Shown piece after piece: positions 12,708 to 24,343 of a stretch of DNA of 64,000 nucleotides. The notes below the pieces were generated by a model that made no database searches, had not been told where the DNA came from, and saw only the letters and a list, made by a program, of their open reading frames with translations. Position numbers and translations under genes: made by a program. The stretch is from contig JARBJD010000018.1 of NCBI GenBank assembly GCA_033064195.1, forward strand, positions 186,001 to 250,000, read 5' to 3'. Every line of letters starts with the position of its first letter. Position 1 is the first letter of the stretch. The DNA comes from Blattamonas nauphoetae. Lineage: Eukaryota; Preaxostyla; Oxymonadida.

Positions 12708-13071
12708 CGTCAACAACATGGAACTTCGATCCGACGAGTATGACGCCGACTTTGTGTCAGAACTTGTGAAATATGAAATCTGAACGATGGTCGAGATGGA
12801 GAAAGAAGAGCATTTTAAGATTGTCTTCATGAGCATGCTGAACAGAACTCGAGAATGGAATCGAGACAAACGAGAGCGACAAAAGAGACGAGAAGTGCGT
12901 TTGAGAGATGAAGGGTGGGACGATGCGTTTGAACTGCGAGTGGTGGGGATCGAGGTGGACACCAATCAGAACCTTCACGATTTTGCGATAGCATTCCGAA
13001 TCGAGCTGGCATTGAATGAAGGGAAACACTATCGAAGACTCATCTTTAGAAAATGGACATGTCCTTTTTGA
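12708..13071 (+). pseudogene. HEAT-like family C-terminal tail relic
   Basis: The sequence encodes only the last 110 or so family residues, beginning near NMELRSDEYDADFVSELVKY and including KRREVRLRDEGWDDAFELRV. A TGA interrupts the frame within SELVKYEI*TMVEM where relatives have an open codon. The family stop after ALNEG is also lost, and the frame reads on a further 14 residues. The piece sits directly upstream of gene 1. The matching tail at 40820-40887 sits directly upstream of gene 3, so the duplicated unit carried the tail of its upstream neighbour. Confidence 0.8.
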
Positions 13072-13167
13072 TTCGTCTTGTATGTTTCACAGAAATGTGG
13101 TTTTGAGAGTGAAATTGTCCAAAAATGGTTGATTATTCCGAGCCGACCCATACTAAACTATTTGAGA

Positions 13168-13832
13168 ATGACTCACGAAACAAACGGAACAGATACGTCC
13201 TCGATGACTTCAAAGGAGCATGTTGTGAATGAGGATCTCTCGCCGAGTGTTTTGAACACACACACCGGTTGGAATCTGGTTGGTTGTTTTTGTGTTTCAT
13301 TTCTCTCGTTTTCAGTCCAACATCTCGTCCCTTCTCGAAGTATTGCAATGTGATGATGAAGATATTATTGTGGACACACTCCGAACATTGCAGAAAGTGG
13401 CATCTGGTGTGTATTCTTGTTTTCTTCATCGATTTGTTGACTCATTTGGATGTGTTTCAGAAAGTGGGTCGGATGACAGTTTCGATGATTGGTGTCGATT
13501 TCTGTCTCCACTGTGTTGTGTCGCACAATCATCTGGACTTGTGGTCTCTGGTTTTCTCTTTTGTTCATTCTCGCTTCCAGGCTGAACTGCTGAAAGTGAT
13601 TTCGATTCTTTGTTTGTGGTTTTCTTGTTTGTGATGATGGATGTCTTCATTTCTTGCTTTCTTGCTTTCTTTCAGATTCGAAATCGCCCTCGTTCGTTCG
13701 CTCTTCGCTTTCGTCTGAAATCGCTTCTTTCGTGATCAGGGAATTTGGAGATTGGTCTTCATGTGTTGCATTGGAATCAGTATGTTTCATTATTTCATCT
13801 TGCTCATTTGTTTTCAGTGTTGTTCTTGCATG
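13168..13832 (+). pseudogene. HEAT-like gene 1, exons 1-6a (split by insertion)
   Basis: This is the 5' half of a family gene. Inferred exons are 13168-13278, 13316-13406, 13461-13543, 13581-13611, 13676-13779 and 13818-13832; introns are 37, 54, 37, 64 and 38 nt, all GT-AG. The product starts MTHETNGTDTSS and runs through SNISSLLEVLQCDDED (helix) to ESCCSCM. Phases agree at every junction. The same exon plan can be read in genes 2-4, which supports it. The sixth exon is cut after GCATG at 13832 by a 10.5-kb block and resumes at 24344. Confidence 0.8.
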
Positions 13833-16800
13833 TGTCATCGCTACGCTCTGACACCCAACAAACCAGGGCTTCATTAACAACTGAGACCGGTGACGTGGAA
13901 ATATACAATGGGTGGCCAACCCGAAGATCAAACAAAACTTAATGATTCCTCCACCTCGTCACTAATTATCAAACTAGTTTTCGTGGAATCACTTCCTAAA
14001 CGATTGGTCGCAACCGAATCAGTGATTTACCGATTCACTGTGATTAAAACTCTTTCAAAGTTCATCTCCAAAAATATCAGCCTTCTATCGCTCGATCAAG
14101 TTTTGAGGATCTTGGACCATCTCCCCACATCATTAAATGATGTTCGACCGCATGTTCGTGAGATTCAAACAACATCGTAGAGTCGCCGGTCCAGTACGTT
14201 TAGAATCGTTGAAAACAGAAACAGTCATGTCAGATGACGACCATCCCATATTGTGACGAGGAGGAGATCAGAATATAGTAAAATGATCAGGGTTTATAGT
14301 TGTCAGACAGATTTAGTGTAAACGTGAGGTCGAAAGACCTCACCTCCCCATTTTGGAGGTGAGGTCTCTCGATGTCCGAAATAGGCAACTGACAATCCAA
14401 AAAAGTGAGATCATCGACCACAACACGACTCTCCGACACCATTTCGCACCTTAAATTTCTTTCCACTTCACTGGAAACAGTTGAATTTCTCTTTTTTTCG
14501 CAAAAATCACTGAAATTGTCATTTGATCAAGATGACTAAAAAGTTGGTGGGTTGGATCAATTTTCAGTTTTTCCATAGAGTGATCCAATGTGACTTTCAA
14601 TTTGATTTTAGATGTTAAATGATCTTCTCGAATCCATTTAACGAATAAAAAGAGGAAATTTCTCCTTGATTGAGCTTATTGAGACAATAGAAGCGAAAAA
14701 CAGCACCACATTTTTTTCCACTATCCATCTCACATTTAGAAATTTTGATCAATCTATAATCAATTTTTCATGAAATGAGAATCCTCGTGAAAATTAAACC
14801 AAAAACATAAATTAGAAAAGAGGTGAGGTCTTTTGAGGGTGAGTCAGGTGAGGACCCGATCCAAACCCTGAAAATGATACAAGGATCAGATTGGGGTCAA
14901 CCGACGGTCAGAATACAGAAGGATCACGTGATACCGGACTTCGTTGGAACATCCGAAACAGAACAGGACAGTCAAGACATTCTGGTCGGAAATATCAAGA
15001 AATTGTCAATGACATGATAATGATTTCGCATATCGTTGAACAGATACTCAGTGCGACTTGAATACCCACCAACCGGATCAACATCACGGGGCCATCTGTC
15101 AGCTCATTATTGGAAATTGATATGGACAACGAAGTATGTTCATCTGAATCAATAGCAGCCGATCGACAGATGGAGAGGAGCGTGTCCATATACCTGAACT
15201 TATTGATAGTCATCCGAACTTGGATGGATCACCCCCGTGTTGAAGCAGTACAGCAAGTAATCTGCCCTTTCCGTACGGAATCATTCCTTTTCAACTCAAA
15301 TTCGACATATTCTGATCATGGGATCCTGTCATCCATCTTTTATGGATCCGGGTACACACAAGGCAAGTCATGATCTCATCTCTTCTAATTCTATTCATGA
15401 GGGATGTAGAAGGCAAAACAACAAAAACTAACGAACTCCTGCAAGAACAGGTGCCAGACAGTATGGCGGTTGAAACTACAAGGACCACCAAGCGGTGTTT
15501 CAATTCCGATCCAGTTTATCCAGTCATGACTCGTACTACAGTTGAAATTAAAAACTATCAAGAAAATGGGATAGAAAACACCAAAATATGTTCTTAGAAG
15601 GCTTCACAGAACGAAGCCAACTCATCGGTTGTCCTCCTGAAATCTTCAGGCAAACAACTTGGACAATCTTATCTCACCAAGGAAACGAAGATTCGTGTCA
15701 GATTCAGATGTAATTGTTGAACTCGGCAAGGCAAAATAAAAATCCACCGTTGAACAATAGTAACAACCAGAATTGTAAGTTGCTAGATTAAGCCAGACTT
15801 GGGCAGATTTCCAGCCGAATCAAGCGAATCTCCCAGCAATCATCAACTACAGCGTCCCAAGAATGAGAAACGAACCGAGGAGAGGATACCGAAATTTGTC
15901 CTCGCATCATCCATTTCGCCGAACGCAAACAGTGACCCAGGCTTTGTTCCGCACCACCGTTCTGCGACTGTCGCTTTGTGCACATTCCTACATTTGCGAT
16001 CGATCCAAAACTCAGCTTCAGCCTGAATGAACCTTTGTCCATTATTTTGAATGACAACTGCTGAATCAGCAATTGTGTAGCCTGCAACGTGTTGGGAATC
16101 CACACAGGAGGAATTCGTTTTCATCAATGATCGAATTCAGATCGAGATGTTGAGGCAGACACATCTCGAAGGCAACAAGTTCAAAGCAACCACAGAGAGC
16201 CAGTGCATGTCGGATCGCATCTTCTCAAGACAGAACAGACATCTCTAACAACATAAACCTGACTGAACTTGTCCATCAATTACCAATTCCATCCGAACTA
16301 ACGGAATGAATATTCAAAGGGATGGATTCGATGCTTACGTCGAATTGAAGACATCCCCGCGGGTAGAAGAAAACAAGAAGGCATGACAATCGACGATGTC
16401 GAGGAAAACTGCAAGCGATCAATCCAAACATTAATTTTATGAATCCTCGTTCTTCATCACAGGAACGACACCCATATCATCGAGAGAAGCCCAAAAAGAA
16501 TGAGTCGCCTCCAATCTGCGACAGAAAAACCCGAAGATGATTTGAAGCTTTGGAAACGGAGCTCTCAGATAAATACTCAACTCAATGAACTGCAACAAGA
16601 GAAAGAAGGAGGAGAGAGATACTTAACCGGGCAATCACAGGTGAAACGATAAGAGAAGCTTTGGAAAGTAACACTCTCGATCAGACCTGAAATTAACACA
16701 CATTTTGTGAGGGAGAAAGTAAGATTCAGCATGGATAAAGTAGCACCACACACCAGAAAGCCGGCAAGCCAGCATGATTGAAGTGTTTCCTCACAACAAG

Positions 16801-17729
16801 ACCAGGGCCAACAAAGAATCAAGTGATGGTCCATCGCTCAGCATCGGTTTTGAGTGATATAACAACTGCAGGGAAGTCATTTTCAAGTTTCGATAACACA
16901 AAATGCACAATCATTCCATCAATTCTTGGCAAAGTCACTGTCCCCGAAATGACAATTGATTCCCACACACCACCGACAATCTCTTTTTCAGCAGATGACA
17001 GACCAGAGTCGGAGGTCGGAGGCATCCTCTCTGCAAAGAAGTGGAAGCGGAGAAGTGAGGAAGGAAATTTATACAGCTACAGATCGTTGGATGAGAGTTC
17101 AAGATCCTCCGTTCAGTGAGTGGAAACGATTGTTGCAAAATGACAAGTAGAGACTCCGAATTCAGCAATAGCAGCGAGAACGCATTGGATACCATGAAAT
17201 GATGTGACTCATTTCTAAGGAAGCAAAGTGGAAAGAAGTGTAACTAAACTTATCCTCTCACAGTTGCCCTCGACAACGTGATCTATAGCAAGTATTTCCG
17301 TATCGGCAGCTGATCTTGGTGCAAATAGGTCGAATCGACGGACTCAATCCCACCGAAGTGAATCGAGTGGCGAAATCGAGGAAGAGACAGAACGCCTTTC
17401 AAGTTAGGGCACGCACAAGATCGTTGAGTTCAAGAACAGTCGGATAGCAGGAAGGAGTGAAATGACGGAGTTGGATGAGATGAGCACAACTTTGTGGAGC
17501 AAGAAAGGCAGACTTGAAGAGACTTCACTCCATGTGAACAAGCGACCAAATGAAAGCACATGACAAGAACTAACTCTTCGTAAATGATCGAATATTCCAT
17601 ATTGACATCACATGATGGATGAGGGAGACAACAATTCAGTGCACTTGACAGATTACGAGCAAGTTTGACTCGAAGACATCAAGGAACAAGGAGTCTGGAT
17701 GGTACCGAAGAACACACTCCCAAGAGTGT

Positions 17730-19013
17730 TCACTGAATACAGACCTCATCACCAACCCAACAACAAGCGGGACAGGTGCAATACAACGGAAGTAGGGAGT
17801 GAATTCCAGAGAAGGAGAACCGTTTCAGTTCGGCCCCCTTCGAAGCAATCAAATACAAGTGCAACATCGGCTTTTTGAGATCAGAAACGAAGAAGTGTGT
17901 CAGGGCGGAGGAACATCCTCTCAGAAGAAAGATTGCAAGCAGACCCGAACCAATGTCGTGGAAGTTGAGTGAGAGTGCAAGGATACATCCTTGGGAGAAA
18001 GAGACCTGATTAAGTTCGGGCATGTTCGCACTTTCTCCAACATTTTCATCTCGACGACCACCTTTGGAAGAGGGAAAGCAGCAATTGACTTGGAGGAGGA
18101 TGAGATCAAGAACAAAGAAGTGTGTCAGGGCGGAGGAACATCCTCTCAGAAGAAAGATTGCAAGCAGACCCGAACCAATGTCGTGGAAGTTGAGTGAGAG
18201 TGCAAGGATACATCCTTGGGAGAAAGAGACCTGATTAAGTTCGGGCATGTTCGCACTTTCTCCAACATTTTCATCTCGGCGGTCACCTTTGGAAGAGGGA
18301 AAGCAGCAATTGACTTGGAGGAGGATGAGATCAAGAACAAAGAAGTGTGTCAGGGCGGAGGAACATCCTCTCAGAAGAAAGATTGCAAGCAGACCCGAAC
18401 CAATGTCGTGGAAGTTGAGTGAGAGTGCAAGGATACATCCTTGGGAGAAAGAGACCTGATTAAGTTCGGGCATGTTCGCACTTTCTCCAACATTTTCATC
18501 TCGACGACCACCTTTGGAAGAGGGAAAGCAGCAATTGACTTGGAGGAGGATGAGATCAAGAACAAAGAAGTGTGTCAGGGCGGAGGAACATCCTCTCAGA
18601 AGAAAGATTGCAAGCAGACCCGAACCAATGTCGTGGAAGTTGAGTGAGAGTGCAAGGATACATCCTTGGGAGAAAGAGACCTGATTAAGTTCGGGCATGT
18701 TCGCACTTTCTCCAACATTTTCATCTCGACGACCACCTTTGGAAGAGGGAAAGCTGCAGTTGACTGAGGGAGGTTTGGGTCGGAGTGGAGTATTATGGCA
18801 AAGTGAGACTTGAGTAGTGCCTCGTGAAGGAAGAAGGGCAGGCATGACTCGGAAGAGGAAAGAGAGTCGGGAGTACGGAATGGAGAGAGTGCTGAGTTGG
18901 TAAGAGAACTCGCAATCAGTGGGGTGACAGCCCAATTGGGTCACGGCCTGAATCAACTGATGACCAGATCTAGGAAGAAGAACACAAAGATATCTTTTCT
19001 CTTCTTTACTCAT
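17730..19013 (-). other. Long antisense open frame over the 225-bp repeats (probably not a gene)
   Basis: A 427-codon frame opens on the complement because the repeat unit is exactly 225 bp (75 codons) and lacks stops in this phase. The corresponding frame in element B is broken by units one or more bases longer. The product is four copies of one 75-residue block with no recognised fold. I list it because of its length but think it is a by-product of the repeat. Confidence 0.3.
17880..18757. repeat. 225-bp tandem repeat array in element A (about 3.9 units)
   Basis: Successive units begin about 17921, 18146, 18371 and 18596 and are almost identical, differing at a few sites (TCGACGACC versus TCGGCGGTC). 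On the + strand each unit encodes about 74 residues ending in the same TGA, so it is not an open + strand protein. Near identity implies recent homogenisation. Confidence 0.9.
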
Positions 19014-21229
19014 TCTTCTCCTTTCAATACTCAGTTGTTAATGAAGCCCTGGTTTGTTGGGTGTCAGAGCGTATGTCATCGCTACGCTCTGACACCCAAC
19101 AAACCAGGGCTTCATTAACAACTGAGACCGGTGACGTGGAAATATACAATGGGTGGCCTACCGAAAGATCAAACAAAACAGAATACGTACATGTCCTCGT
19201 CGCAAACTAACCAACTACTATTCATGAAACCCTTTCTATACTGGTTGACAACACCCAAATCAAGCTTGGACTTGCTCGATGACTGATTAAATGAACCGCA
19301 TTTCAACTCTTCTCTCGGACACAGGTTCTCGAACAAAGCTGCAAATTCCAGTTTTTGAGGGAGAAATCCCCAGATACGAAGTGACAAGTCATCGTCCAAT
19401 TATGCATAGTGGGCAAATCAACAAGAAATCCGCCAACCAAATCGAAAGATCAATGCAAATATGACGTTAGAAATATGGAGTTCATTGCGACGAGGGTACA
19501 CTTTGTGGTCTCCTGTTAAACGCAATATCTGATTGGAGCCACTAAACTCGACAAAATTTTGGGATACCAGCAAATTCAACAACATTCATGAATCCACCAT
19601 GACAAACTAGGCTCATCAACACTATGGCCAGATACATGCGAAGAATCAATTTCTATGACTAAAAACTCTTAATGTCGTGACAACTCAGAACATCATGCGA
19701 GAGCTCGCATGTCAAGGACCACGTAGTCGTTGCGGCCTCAATGCGTGCTAAGAAGCAACACAACTCCAAACCCAAGGTCAAATCTTCAACAATTTTTTAA
19801 ACGGGGGAGGGGATCCTGTTTCCCCTCCTTAACTCCTGGTCGTTCAGACATACTTCGGGAGGCCTCTCAAATCAGAAAAGCAGCATCTCTCAGCTCTGTA
19901 GAAATGCTTTTTGAATTCAAGATCTTACAGCTTGTGCATATCTTGGAACTGATTGTATGAAATGATGATCTCCCGAAGAAGGAGGAGGTGAATGGAAAAT
20001 CTCCGAACCAACTGATGAATGAGGGCTTTGTCTGTCCGAGGTTCTATGTCGGTAAGAACAATCAACCATGGTGTTAACAAACCCCTGCGCTACTTGTGAG
20101 AGCTATATCACACTTATCAACTCGCAAGCCATGGTCATTGGCGGACATGATCTATGAAGGACAAGCACACGCTGACTCTTCTTCTTTTGCTTGCATTAGC
20201 CGTGAATAGATCACCTCTAGTCCGAATCGCATTACAACTTGCGCCATATGGAAATATAGAGTCACAGCTCATCAGGAATGACCAACTCAACTCTGGCACG
20301 TTTTTAAATGATTTATACGGAAAGATCCCGAAATCCAAGTGCAAATGATGATGATATATGACTCGGCATTGAGAAATCAGACTCCAGCAACCAGGTTCGA
20401 GGAACACAAGACAGTCCTCAAAATACTTGGAAGTACATGCACAGACTACCAAAAAGAACGGACAGCGGGAAGATTGAAACCAATCAAGTATTCAACGCAT
20501 CAATAAACATCTGGCAAAGGCAAGCTCGGGGGAACAAAAGTTTTATCCAGGAGCACCTCAGAAAACATCGAGTGCCTCAACACAACTTGGAGTCGAAGCT
20601 GAAATGAACCCAACCAGTTTTGACGAAGTGATTGTTGCTCTCTTTCCCACTTAAATCACGGCTGGATTGTTCACGCAGGATGTCATCAAGGCAGGACGTG
20701 CTCAGCAACTCCCGTTCAACGTGTTAGTGAGGGATTTCGCTCGGAAACAAGCATAAACCTGGTTTGACATCCGACGACACTGACGAACCAAGAATGCTTC
20801 TCTGTGGAGTATAGTCACCACTTTGGCAAAATCTGCCACACTGCCAGTAATCAATGGGGCCAGTCGCGGAGATCACATTGTTGAAGACCGATATCGAAGT
20901 CGAAGGAAACAGATCGAAGCGATACTGCTTCTGACACCGAACTATTCGACCTGGGATGACATCCACAGGAAGAGACTCACATCATTGACTCTGATTGTGT
21001 CTTACGCAACTCCAACAGTGACTTTCCCAGAGCCACCGAATGGAATGTCAGGAATCAGTTTTGACGAAGACGATTGGAGTTGAGTCGAATGTCAGCAATG
21101 CAACGGGTCCAGGTGAGTGCTCCAAGATACTCAAGATCAACTCGCCGGACATGGTGAGCAAGACGGTGTGGCAGCTATGATTGCGTAGCTCACCGGTTCT
21201 GATACTGTACGTTTTGTGGAGACGATGAA

Positions 21230-21415
21230 GTTGCAACGGAAGCCAGATCTTCCACTCCACGCGAAGGGAGTTGCAACGGAAGCCAGATCTTCCACTCCAC
21301 GCGAAGGGAGTTACAAAGGAAGCCAGATCTTCCACTCCACGCGAAGGGAGTTACAAAGGAAGCCAGATCTTCCACTCCACGCGAAGGGAGTTACAAAGGA
21401 AGTCAGATCTATTCT
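21230..21415. repeat. 40-bp tandem repeat in element B (about 4.6 units)
   Basis: The unit begins GTTGCAACGGAAGCCAGATC and repeats at 21230, 21270, 21310 and 21350, with a decaying partial unit from 21390. From the third unit GTTGCAACGG becomes GTTACAAAGG. Element A has no equivalent. Confidence 0.95.
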
Positions 21416-22367
21416 TCCATTGTAGTCTTATGCTCTCCCCCAAAAAAGCTTGGTCCACTTTCATCGAGCCAGAAAGAATGGGCTATGATGCAAAGACTGT
21501 CCCGAGGGATTCTCTCTCGTCAAGACCACGACTGCTGGCGGAACTGAAGCGATGTTGCGGAAGTTGGGGGAAAACGAGAAGACTCGTTGGAACTACTCGA
21601 TTGTCAGGGACTGTCGCAACCATTTGGATCAGGAGACGGAAGGGTGACAAATGACAAGAACTACCGGATGGCCCGCTCCAACTTTGTCGAAATCACTGTT
21701 ATTCGCTGCAAGGTGATGAGAAGGAGTGAGGTAAGAATGGGGTTGGGAGGTGATAAGGACGTCATGAAAGAACAGGCATACTGGGCTTGTTCACCACAAG
21801 GTGGAGCTAGCATCGAGGAAAGCAGAAGATGGGTTGAGAACAGACTTGCTGGGACAGAAGTGAAAGGAATGGAGGAGACAGAACGCCATTCAAGTTACAC
21901 CCTGCACAAGATCGTTGAATTGAAGAACAGTCGGATGGGAGAAGCTGAAGTGATATGACGGAATTTGGGGAGACTTGACGCCAGTTGAACAAGAGACTAA
22001 GTAAAAGCAGGATTGCATCTCAGTAGTATTGATAGCTGGGAAAGAGTACTGGATTGAAGGACATGGAGAAGCGAAGAAAGCACAAGACAAGAACAAACTC
22101 TTCGTAAATGATCTAATGTTCCATATTGACATCACGGGATGGATGAGGAAGACGAAGATTCACTGCACTTGACAGATTACGAGCAAGATTGCCTGAAGAC
22201 ATCAAGGAACAAGGAGTCTGGATGGTACCGAAGAATACACTCCCAAGAGTGTTCAGAATGGATACAAACCCGTCACCAACCCAACAACAAGCGGGACAGG
22301 TTCAATGAATTGGCAGTTGGCAGTGAATTCGAAGCAATCAAATACAAATGCTTCATCAGCTGTTGAG

Positions 22368-23252
22368 ATCAAAAACGAAGAAGTCTGTAAGGGCAGAGGA
22401 ACATCCTCCCAAAAGAAAGATTGCGAGCGGACCCGAAACAAGGTCGTGGCAGTTGAGTGAGAGTGCAAGGAGACATCCTTGGGAGAAAGAGACCTGATTA
22501 AGTTCGGGCATGTTCGCACTTTCTCCAACATTTTCATCTCGGCGGTCACCTTTGGAAGAGGGAAAGCTGCAGTTGACTTGGGGGAGGTTGAGATCAAGTA
22601 CAAGGAAGTGTGTCGGAGCAGAAGAACATCCTCTCAGAAGAAAGATTGCATGCTGACCCGAACCAATGTCGTGGAAGTTGAGTGAGAGTGCAAGGATACA
22701 TCCTTGGGAGAAAGAGACCTGATTAAGTTCGGGCATGTTCGGCACTTTCTCCAACATTTTCATCTCGGCGGTCACCTTTGGAAGAGGGAAAGCTGCAGTT
22801 GACTTGGGGGAGGTTGAGATCAAGTACAAGGAAGTGTGTCGGAGCAGAAGAACATCCTCTCAGAAGAAAGATTGCAAGCAGACCCGAACCAATGTCGTGG
22901 AAGTTGAGTGAGAGTGCAAGGATACATCCTTGGGAGAAAGAGACCTGATTAAGTTCGGGCATGTTCGGCACTTTCTCCAACATTTTCATCTCGGCGGTCA
23001 CCTTTGGAAGAGGGAAAGCTGCAGTTGACTTGGAGGAGGATGAGATCGAGAACAAAGAAGTGTGTCAGGGCGGAGGAACATCCTCCCAAAAGAAAGATTG
23101 CGAGCGGACCCGAACCAATGTCGTGGAAGTTGAGTGAGAGTGCAAGGAGACATCCTTGGGAGAAAGAGACCTGATTAAGTTCGGGCATGTTCGCACTTTC
23201 TCCAACATTTTCACCTCAACGACCACCTTTGGAAGAGGGAAAGCTGCAGTTG
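22368..23252. repeat. 225-226-bp tandem repeat array in element B (about 3.9 units)
   Basis: This is homologous to the array in element A but more varied. Two units carry one extra base (CATGTTCGGCAC for CATGTTCGCAC), which breaks the long antisense frame seen in A. The last unit and everything after it is nearly identical to A, suggesting gene conversion between the right ends. Confidence 0.85.
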
Positions 23253-23572
23253 ACTGAGGGAGGTTTGGGTCGGAGTGGAGTATTATGGCAAAGTGAGACT
23301 TGAGTAGTGCCTCGTGAAGGAAGAAGGGCAGGCATGACTCGGAAGAGGAAAGAGAGTCGGGAGTACGGAATGGAGAGAGTGCTGAGTTGGTAAGAGAACT
23401 CGCAATCAGTGGGGTGACAGCCCAATTGGGTCACGGCCTGAATCAACTGATGACCAGATCTAGGAAGAAGAACACAAAGATATCTTTTCTCTTCTCTTCT
23501 CATTCTTTTCCTTTCAATACTCAGTTGTTAATGAAGCCCTGGTTTGTTGGGTGTCAGAGCGTAGCGATGACA

Positions 23573-23953
23573 TTTCCAACAAACCAGTGCTCATTAACAG
23601 CGAACACTGCCACACAACTGATGTTCGTTCTCGTTTTGTCGCAAAACCGACTCTAGCACAGCCCTTTGGCCTTTCCATTTCACTTGTCACTTTTGACCTC
23701 TCATGTTTGTCCAGTTTTCTCTCCCTCGTTGAGGCTCTTTCTGGACAGAGACAGTGATCTCTCTCTTTTTTGCTCATTAACCACCCAAACAGGGGTAGAA
23801 CCGACACTGTGACCCTTGCGTCCCTTGTCGGGCATAATTTTTTAAACAGATAAAGTTTTCTTTTTCTCTGTTTTGTTTCTCTTGGGCAGGCCACCCATTG
23901 TATATTTCCACGTCACCGGTCTCAGTTGTTAATGAGCACTGGTTTGTTGGAAA
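23573..23953. mobile_element. MITE copy 1 (381 bp)
   Basis: The ends are inverted repeats opening TTTCCAACAAACCAGTGCTC. The element is flanked on both sides by GCGATGACA, a 9-bp direct duplication. Its right 75 bases are the reverse complement of the left end of A and B (CACGTCACCGGTCTCAGTTG), so it is a deletion derivative or cousin in opposite orientation. It has no coding capacity. Confidence 0.85.
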
Positions 23954-23962
23954 GCGATGACA

Positions 23963-24343
23963 TTTCCAACAAACCAGTGCTCATTAACAGCGAACACTGC
24001 CACACAACTGATGTTCGTTCTCGTTTTGTCGCAAAACCGACTCTGGCACAGCCCTTTGGCCTTTCCATTTCACTTGTCACTTATGACTTCTCAGGTTTGT
24101 CCAGTTTTCTCTCCCTCGTTGAGGCTCTTTCTGGACAGAGACAGTGATCTCTCTCTTTTTTGCTCATTAACCACCCAAACAGGGGTAGAACCGACACTGT
24201 GACCCTTGCGTCCCTTGTCGGGAACAATTGTTTTAACAGATAAAGCTTTATTTTACTTTGTTTTGTTTATCTTGGGCAGGCCACCCATTGTATATTTCCA
24301 CGTCACCGGTCTCAGTTGTTAATGAGCACTGGTTTGTTGGAAA
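23963..24343. mobile_element. MITE copy 2 (381 bp)
   Basis: This is nearly identical to copy 1 in sequence and length, and separated from it only by GCGATGACA (23954-23962). The right end GGTTTGTTGGAAA joins directly to the host gene (GAATCGCTC), with no copy of the 9-mer. Confidence 0.85.

Larger units (their letters stand above)
13842..19073. mobile_element. Element A: 5.2-kb non-autonomous TIR transposon
   Basis: The ends are perfect 44-bp inverted repeats opening with TACGCTCTGACACCC. The element is flanked by direct copies of TGTCATCGC (13833-13841 and 19074-19082), a 9-bp duplication as in Mutator-like elements. No transposase-like protein is visible in either strand. The left 3.4 kb holds short, broken frames and a hairpin around 14322-14380; the right 1.7 kb is shared with element B and contains 225-bp tandem repeats. 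Family assignment rests on TIR and duplication length only. Confidence 0.75.
19083..23563. mobile_element. Element B: 4.5-kb non-autonomous TIR transposon related to A
   Basis: It has the same 44-bp TIRs as A and the same first 95 or so bases (to AACAAAAC). Its left arm is then unrelated to A until about 21868, after which both share diverged sequence, the 225-bp repeat array and an almost identical last 330 bases. Its left flank is TGTCATCGC and its right flank GCGATGACA, the reverse complement, so it is not bounded by a simple direct duplication. No transposase is visible. Different cargo between the same ends is typical of non-autonomous elements that capture sequence. Confidence 0.7.

Noticed and set aside
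17730-19013. 427-codon antisense frame as a real gene
   Set aside because: It exists only because the 225-bp unit is a multiple of three; the homologous array in element B has frame-breaking unit lengths and no domain is recognised.
13842-23563. Elements A and B as large virus-like (Polinton-type) elements
   Set aside because: They are only 4.5-5.2 kb, and no polymerase, integrase, capsid or packaging ATPase-like protein is visible. TIR and 9-bp flanks fit plain non-autonomous DNA transposons.
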